Below are positions 5,892 through 9,403 of a stretch of 9,403 nucleotides of DNA, in pieces. Within the stretch, counting starts at the first letter, position 1; every line of letters starts with the position of its first letter. Position numbers and translations under genes: made by a program. This stretch comes from Candidatus Thorarchaeota archaeon. Its GTDB lineage: Archaea; Asgardarchaeota; Thorarchaeia; Thorarchaeales; Thorarchaeaceae. The stretch covers positions 1 through 9,403 of the forward strand of contig JAEORI010000058.1 of the NCBI GenBank assembly GCA_016840965.1, given 5' to 3'. Under the pieces are notes generated by a model, which was not told the DNA's origin, made no database searches, and was given only the letters and a program-made list of their open reading frames with translations.

Positions 5892-6980
5892 ATGGGAGAT
5901 GTCAGAATAGCAATCGCCGGACTTGGCAACTGTGCATCTGCGTTGATACAAGGCACACATTACTATAGAAATGCGAGGGCTGATGAGGAAGTACCAGGTC
6001 TAATGCATGTTGATTTTGGCGGTTACTTTCCAAAGGACCTAAAGTTTGTTGCAGCATTTGAAGTAAATCGAAAGAAAATAGGTCTTGATATAGCTGAAGC
6101 AATGTGGGCAGAACCAAACTGCTGTGCGGTTTTTGCGCCTGATGTTCCAAAGACTGGCGTAAAAGTATTGCCAGGGCCCATATCTGATGGTGTTGCACCT
6201 CATATGAGAGAGTCTTTCTTCACATATGATGAGAAAGAGATTGAAGCAGTGGATGTTGCAGAAGAACTAAAGAAAACAAAAGCAGACATGCTCGTTTCCT
6301 ACCTCCCAGTTGGTAGTGCTGAAGGTTCGAGGATTTATGCAAAGGCTGCATTGGAAGCTGGTGTTGGTTATATTAATGCAATCCCGGAGTTTATTGTTTC
6401 TGACCCAAAGTCCCCAATTGCCCAAGCTTTTGAAAAAAAGGGGATTCCTTGTGCTGGAGATGACATCAAGAGTCAACTTGGTGCTACAATCCTTCATCGT
6501 GTCCTTGCTCAGCTCTTTGACAAAAGAGGCTTGATACTTGAGAATACGTATCAGCTAAACATTGGTGGAAATACGGACTTTGAAAACATGCAAGTAGAGA
6601 ACAGACTTAGCTCGAAGAGAATTAGCAAGACTGAAGCTGTCACAAGCTGTGTTAGTTATGAATTACCAACGAAAATAGGTCCAAGCGACTATGTGCCATT
6701 CCTACAGGACAATAAGGTCTGTTATATCACCATGAGATCGAGAGCATTCGGAGACCTCCCAATTGATCTCGACTTGAAACTTTCAGTGCAAGACTCTCCC
6801 AATAGTGGCGGAGTGATTATCGATGTTGCACGTGCTGTAAAAATTGCGCTAGACAGAGGTATAGGAGGAGAACTGTCAAGCATCAGCTCCTATAGTTTCA
6901 AACATCCAAGATACCAAATCGATGACTTTGATGCAAGAAAACGCGTCGACGAGTTTATCGAGGGAAAGCGTGAACGCTAG
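5892..6980 (+). CDS. ino1: myo-Inositol-1-phosphate synthase
   Basis: This NAD-dependent enzyme converts glucose 6-phosphate to 1L-myo-inositol 1-phosphate, the source of inositol for archaeal inositol phospholipids and some solutes. At 362 residues it has the short archaeal/actinobacterial form rather than the roughly 530-residue eukaryotic one. The Rossmann motif GLGNCASALIQG is at 10-21, VSYLPVGS at 135-142, GDDIKSQLGAT at 189-199 followed by HR, IGGNTDFENM at 224-233, the lysine-bearing SKRISKTEA at 241-249, and GPSDYVPF with DSPNSGG at 263-270 and 301-307. These cover the NAD, phosphate and active-site regions, and nothing is missing. The ATG is preceded by AGGTGAT, an almost full match to the 16S rRNA tail, with six bases of spacing. 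A separate TATA box and inverted repeat indicate it is regulated apart from the upstream genes. Confidence 0.95.
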   Translation: MGDVRIAIAGLGNCASALIQGTHYYRNARADEEVPGLMHVDFGGYFPKDLKFVAAFEVNRKKIGLDIAEAMWAEPNCCAVFAPDVPKTGVKVLPGPISDGVAPHMRESFFTYDEKEIEAVDVAEELKKTKADMLVSYLPVGSAEGSRIYAKAALEAGVGYINAIPEFIVSDPKSPIAQAFEKKGIPCAGDDIKSQLGATILHRVLAQLFDKRGLILENTYQLNIGGNTDFENMQVENRLSSKRISKTEAVTSCVSYELPTKIGPSDYVPFLQDNKVCYITMRSRAFGDLPIDLDLKLSVQDSPNSGGVIIDVARAVKIALDRGIGGELSSISSYSFKHPRYQIDDFDARKRVDEFIEGKRER

Positions 6981-6999
6981 AATAAGTATTGATGAATAG

Positions 7000-7030
7000 A
7001 AATCAGCCTAGGAATCAGCTAGGCTGATTT
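7000..7030. terminator. Bidirectional terminator hairpin between ino1 and the M42 gene
   Basis: AAATCAGCCTAG at 7000-7011 pairs fully with CTAGGCTGATTT at 7019-7030 around a seven-base loop. A T-run (ATTTTC) follows on the plus strand; the minus-strand side is less T-rich. It sits exactly between two convergent stop codons (6980 and 7038), so it can serve both transcripts. Confidence 0.75.
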
Positions 7031-7037
7031 TCAATCT

Positions 7038-8177
7038 TCATAGAGTTGTAAAGCTCTTGACTGTCTTTTCATCAAGTTTCTGAAGAACTTCAACCATTAG
7101 TTGAACTGCACTGTCAACATCACTCAAATCCAACATACCGTGGTGTGAGTGAATATATCTGGTTGGAATTCCAAGAAATAGTGAAGGTGCGCCCATTCCA
7201 GCGAGGTGAATTTGACCTGCATCTGTACCCCCGGATTTGAGAAATGAGGGCTGATGCCGAATGTTCTTTTCTTCAGCAATTTTCATGACAAACTTACGCA
7301 GCTTTGGATTTGGAATCATTGAGCCATCACCTGCGGAGATTGAGACACCTTTACCCATTTTTTGTACCAACCCTTCAGAACCTGGCGAGTCTCCAGAAAT
7401 ATCAACATCTAATGCAAAACCAATATCTGGTTTGATCATTTGTGCAGATGTCTTCGCACCTCTGAGACCTATCTCTTCTTGTACTGTTGAGCAGAAGTAT
7501 ACGGTATTAGGAAGTTTGATGTTGTTTTCAGAAATGCGTCTTAGAGCTTCAATTGTAATGAAGACGCCAATACGATCATCAAATGCCTTCGCTACCGCCA
7601 GAGTGACTTCACGAGTTTCTTCTTTTGCGTCTTTATCATCTTCATCTTTCTTCTCTTTCCGTGTCCTTTTCATTGTACGGAAAGATGAAACAGGAACAGC
7701 GGGGTCTCCCACACGTATTCCGAGTTTCTTGACCTCTTCTGCAGACGAACAACCAACATCGATGTACATTTTGTCCATTGTGACAACTTTACTACGCATC
7801 TCAGCTGAGAGAACATGTGGTGGAGGAGCGCCTATCACACCAACGATTTTTTCGCCCTTGAACGGGTGAATCATAACCTCCTGCGTCAACAGTGTCTGGT
7901 CCCACCAACCACCTAGTTGATGAAATTCCAAGTAACCATCCTTCTTGATATTGGTGATTACAAATCCAATTTCATCTACATGCCCGGCTAGCATAATCTT
8001 CGGGCCACTATTGCCTTTCTTGAAAATTAATGACCCAAGACCATCATGAAGTACTTCATCTGCAAAGCCTTTGCTGTATGTGTGTACAACTTTTTGTGCT
8101 TCTTCCTCATGACCACTGGGGCCAAAAGAATTGCAAAGTTGTTCCAAGAATTTTAAATTGAGATCTAAGTCCGTCAT
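7038..8177 (-). CDS. M42-family (TET-like) metallo-aminopeptidase
   Basis: The family cleaves amino acids from peptide N-termini and often assembles into hollow dodecamers that finish protein breakdown. The 379-residue product keeps the two-metal site: H66 and D68 in AGHVDEIG, the bridging D200 in AFDDR, E234 (general base) and E235 in VQEEIG, D257 in ALDVD, and H343 in RYIHSHH. SGGTDAG at 315-321 is also typical. The part between about 75 and 195 is the dimerisation domain inserted in the family. Odd: residues 170-190 (KRTRKEKKDEDDKDAKEETR) form a highly charged stretch just before the catalytic strand. ATG at 8177 gives the usual distance to the FGPSGHEEE start; GTG at 8207 would add ten residues and has GAGGAG rather far upstream. 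It could also be annotated as an endoglucanase-like M42 protein, a historical misnomer. Confidence 0.93.
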   Translation of the reverse strand: MTDLDLNLKFLEQLCNSFGPSGHEEEAQKVVHTYSKGFADEVLHDGLGSLIFKKGNSGPKIMLAGHVDEIGFVITNIKKDGYLEFHQLGGWWDQTLLTQEVMIHPFKGEKIVGVIGAPPPHVLSAEMRSKVVTMDKMYIDVGCSSAEEVKKLGIRVGDPAVPVSSFRTMKRTRKEKKDEDDKDAKEETREVTLAVAKAFDDRIGVFITIEALRRISENNIKLPNTVYFCSTVQEEIGLRGAKTSAQMIKPDIGFALDVDISGDSPGSEGLVQKMGKGVSISAGDGSMIPNPKLRKFVMKIAEEKNIRHQPSFLKSGGTDAGQIHLAGMGAPSLFLGIPTRYIHSHHGMLDLSDVDSAVQLMVEVLQKLDEKTVKSFTTL

Positions 8178-8264
8178 GTTACTCACATCACTTCTCGTAA
8201 ATTGCACTCAACCCAGAATATCTCCTCTTTAGTGGTTTTGGTTTGAGCAGTTATGCTAATATTG

Positions 8265-8807
8265 CTATGACATAGACAAAGAACTCTTGGCGAGTATGTT
8301 AAATGCTTCTTCAACATTCTGCCCTGATAATGCGCTGGTTTCAAGATATCCTGTAAGATTGTGTTCCCGGGTGAACTCTTCACCCATCTCACGAGTTATA
8401 ACTCGATCATCAGCCAAGTCAACTTTGTTGGCGAGAAGTATGATAGGAATTCTTTCCCCGAGGGCATCCTCTGTTTCCTTTATCCACTTAGGTAGTTCTA
8501 GCCAAGTGCTCTTCCGGGTTGTATCAAAAACAAGTAGGGCACCTTTAGATCCACGATAATAGCTGCCACGAATAAAATCGAACCGTTGTTGTCCTGCCAA
8601 ATCCCATACGAGAAGCTTCACCACAACACTGCGACCATTCGCTGCTTCTACTGTAACAGTCTTGACTGCAAATTGGGAACCAATTGTCACAATGTATTCT
8701 TCAGAGAACTTGTGAGTGAGGAATCTGTTAACTAGGGCGGTTTTTCCACTACCTCCAGCGCCAATCATGACGACTTTACGCATGTAGTCGAATCCGCCAC
8801 TACTCAA
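8265..8807 (-). CDS. Rab/Ras-like small GTPase
   Basis: The 180-residue protein is one complete GTPase domain. G1 is GAGGSGKT at 16-23, the switch I threonine is T41 in TIGSQF, G3 is WDLAGQ at 68-73 with Q73 in the position of Ras Gln61, G4 is NKVD at 127-130 and G5 is TSAL at 157-160. The stretch FIRGSYYRGSKGALLVFDTT is Rab-like. Asgard archaea encode many such eukaryote-like GTPases, with cytosolic switch roles proposed but mostly untested. The C-terminus is SSLSMS with no cysteine, so lipid anchoring as in eukaryotic Rabs is not possible there. TTG at 8807 is chosen because GAGGTG lies five bases upstream; ATG at 8783 has none. It is 87 bases upstream of the peptidase gene on the same strand, with no obvious functional tie. 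Confidence 0.94.
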   Translation of the reverse strand: MSSGGFDYMRKVVMIGAGGSGKTALVNRFLTHKFSEEYIVTIGSQFAVKTVTVEAANGRSVVVKLLVWDLAGQQRFDFIRGSYYRGSKGALLVFDTTRKSTWLELPKWIKETEDALGERIPIILLANKVDLADDRVITREMGEEFTREHNLTGYLETSALSGQNVEEAFNILAKSSLSMS

Positions 8808-8812
8808 TTTTT

Positions 8813-8818
8813 CACCTC
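8813..8818 (-). promoter_or_regulatory. Shine-Dalgarno GAGGTG selecting the TTG start of the GTPase
   Basis: On the minus strand GAGGTG is followed by five A and then TTG. The next candidate start, ATG at 8783, is 24 bases further on and lacks a site of its own. Confidence 0.65.
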
Positions 8819-8916
8819 ATCCATACAATTGGGTAATGAGTTTGAAAGTTGGAAATCACATAGGATTGCTTCCACTCGCATGTTTCCCTATTCGAACTTA
8901 GCCACACTCTATTTAG

Positions 8917-8925
8917 CCTTTTATG
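8917..8925 (-). promoter_or_regulatory. Possible TATA box for the GTPase gene
   Basis: Minus-strand CATAAAAGG followed by CTAAATAG. A start near 8895 would leave a leader of about 88 bases, longer than for the other genes here, so the assignment is weak. Confidence 0.25.
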
Positions 8926-9004
8926 GGCCGAATGTCCAAGAGTGAAAATCGTTTCTATTGTGTCACAAGTGGTTGGCGCGAAGCTCGCAGAATCTGCCAT
9001 CGAC

Positions 9005-9010
9005 TTATAT
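9005..9010 (+). promoter_or_regulatory. Probable TATA box of the ribbon-helix-helix gene
   Basis: TTATAT inside GACTTATATCC, about 41-46 bases before the GTG start. Initiation about 25 bases later, near 9033, would leave a leader of about 18 bases holding the GAGGT ribosome-binding site at 9039-9043. Confidence 0.45.
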
Positions 9011-9050
9011 CCGGTATTATAGATGAATCACCTAACATGAGGTATGCGTT

Positions 9051-9227
9051 GTGCAGCTTGTCACTGTGAAAATGAGCGACATTTATGTCAATGGACTCGA
9101 TAAACTGGTTGAGATAGGCATGTATCCATCAAGAAGCGAAGCTATACGAGTGGCAATTAGAGATCTTCTTCGTAGGGAATTGTGGCCAACGAATGGAAGT
9201 CCAATCAACATGGAGCAAGAGAAATAA
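9051..9227 (+). CDS. Short ribbon-helix-helix (CopG/Arc-type) DNA-binding protein
   Basis: The 58-residue product fits the archaeal ribbon-helix-helix pattern closely: a strand QLVTVKM (2-8) that pairs with its partner and reads the DNA major groove, helix 1 SDIYVNGLDKLVEIG (9-23), the YPSRSEAIR turn and helix 2 entry (25-33), and VAIRDLLRRELW (34-45). These proteins act as dimers or higher oligomers and usually repress transcription, often of themselves or of metal or cofactor genes. The GTG start has GAGGT seven bases upstream and an in-frame stop just before it (9033), so no longer form exists. The tail after W45 is short and polar and has no ligand domain. It is divergent from the GTPase gene and lies 87 bases before the next start on its strand. 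Its target could be any palindrome here, including its own promoter. Confidence 0.85.
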   Translation: MQLVTVKMSDIYVNGLDKLVEIGMYPSRSEAIRVAIRDLLRRELWPTNGSPINMEQEK

Positions 9228-9300
9228 TAATGGGGAATTTGTGCCCACAAGACAAATTAAGCAAAATGGTTTGAAAGAGTTGACGTCTGCGCTAGCTGCA

Positions 9301-9306
9301 GGGAGG
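9301..9306 (+). promoter_or_regulatory. Shine-Dalgarno GGGAGG for the gene running off the window
   Basis: GGGAGG ends eight bases before a TTG at 9315, an optimal distance. It is the main reason for placing a gene start here. Confidence 0.6.
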
Positions 9307-9314
9307 ACAATTGT

Positions 9315-9403
9315 TTGAACTTTAGGGTATTCTTCAAGAGTGTCAAATTCGCATATCGTGCAAGAATTCGAGTTCTGGCATTCATCTTAATCTATGCAAT
9401 ACT
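9315..9403 (+). CDS. 5' end of a probable membrane protein (partial)
   Basis: Only the first 29 codons are in the window and they stay open to the edge. The product begins MNFRVFFKSVKFAYRARIR and goes straight into a hydrophobic stretch (VLAFILIYAI), which looks like a short basic cytosolic N-terminus and the first transmembrane helix. Multi-span permeases, including FtsX-like ones, often begin this way, but too little is visible to name a family. The TTG start is supported by GGGAGG eight bases upstream. It lies 87 bases after the ribbon-helix-helix gene on the same strand, so the regulator may control it. Confidence 0.55.
   Translation, partial: MNFRVFFKSVKFAYRARIRVLAFILIYAI

Noticed and set aside
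7261..7869. 202-codon plus-strand frame opposite the M42 gene
   Set aside because: Low-complexity Ser/Phe-rich antisense of a peptidase with all metal ligands present.
8183..8392. 69-codon minus-strand frame between the GTPase and the peptidase
   Set aside because: Overlaps the GTPase coding region in another frame and has no family resemblance.
8812..9000. 62-codon minus-strand frame upstream of the GTPase
   Set aside because: No ribosome-binding site, odd composition and a candidate promoter inside it; its stop inside the GTPase ribosome-binding site is suggestive but not enough.
9013..9032. Weak GGTATT...AATCACC dyad before the ribbon-helix-helix gene
   Set aside because: Only a few pairs with a bulge; not distinguishable from chance.
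1..9403. CRISPR array, insertion sequence or tRNA gene
   Set aside because: No regularly spaced direct repeats, no transposase or terminal inverted repeats, and no tRNA-like GGTTC-type arm seen on either strand.

Overview
The window reads as a piece of an archaeal chromosome, most probably from an Asgard archaeon. Three things point there: a Rab-like small GTPase with complete G1-G5 motifs, a longin/roadblock-like domain fused to winged helices, and archaeal-type housekeeping genes (archaeal thymidylate kinase, short myo-inositol-phosphate synthase, helicase-less XPF-type nuclease, M42 peptidase, DUF4443 protein). Start sites mix ATG, GTG and TTG, with good Shine-Dalgarno sequences (GGAG, GGTGAT, AGGAGG) and archaeal TATA-like boxes. 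The Asgard assignment is inferred from gene content; a finer placement (for example Thorarchaeia) would be a guess.

Layout. 1-393: no convincing gene, but a dense run of small hairpins in 1-266. 394-2344 (minus strand): a longin-like/winged-helix protein and thymidylate kinase. 2345-2470: divergent promoter region with a near-perfect 22-bp palindrome. 2471-5817 (plus): a tightly packed five-gene run. It starts with a DUF4430-type secreted protein, a glycosylation-rich surface protein and an ECF-type S component, then a DUF4443 winged-helix protein and an ERCC4/XPF nuclease. 5892-6980 (plus): inositol-1-phosphate synthase with its own TATA box and a perfect 8-bp inverted repeat at the predicted transcription start. 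7000-7030: bidirectional terminator hairpin. 7038-8807 (minus): M42 aminopeptidase and Rab-like GTPase. 9051-9227 (plus): a 58-residue ribbon-helix-helix regulator. 9315 to the window edge: start of a membrane protein.

The most coherent biological story is the first half of the plus-strand run. It looks like a vitamin or cofactor uptake module: two membrane-anchored extracellular proteins feeding a membrane S component, under a promoter with an operator-like palindrome. The DUF4430 fold is the one used by transcobalamin-type proteins, so a corrinoid-like ligand is the leading but unproven hypothesis. The second half (DUF4443 plus nuclease) is DNA-repair-like and appears co-transcribed. The other genes are mainly housekeeping. 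The GTPase and the longin-like protein are eukaryote-like components and could belong to the same signalling or membrane system, although nothing in the sequence proves contact.
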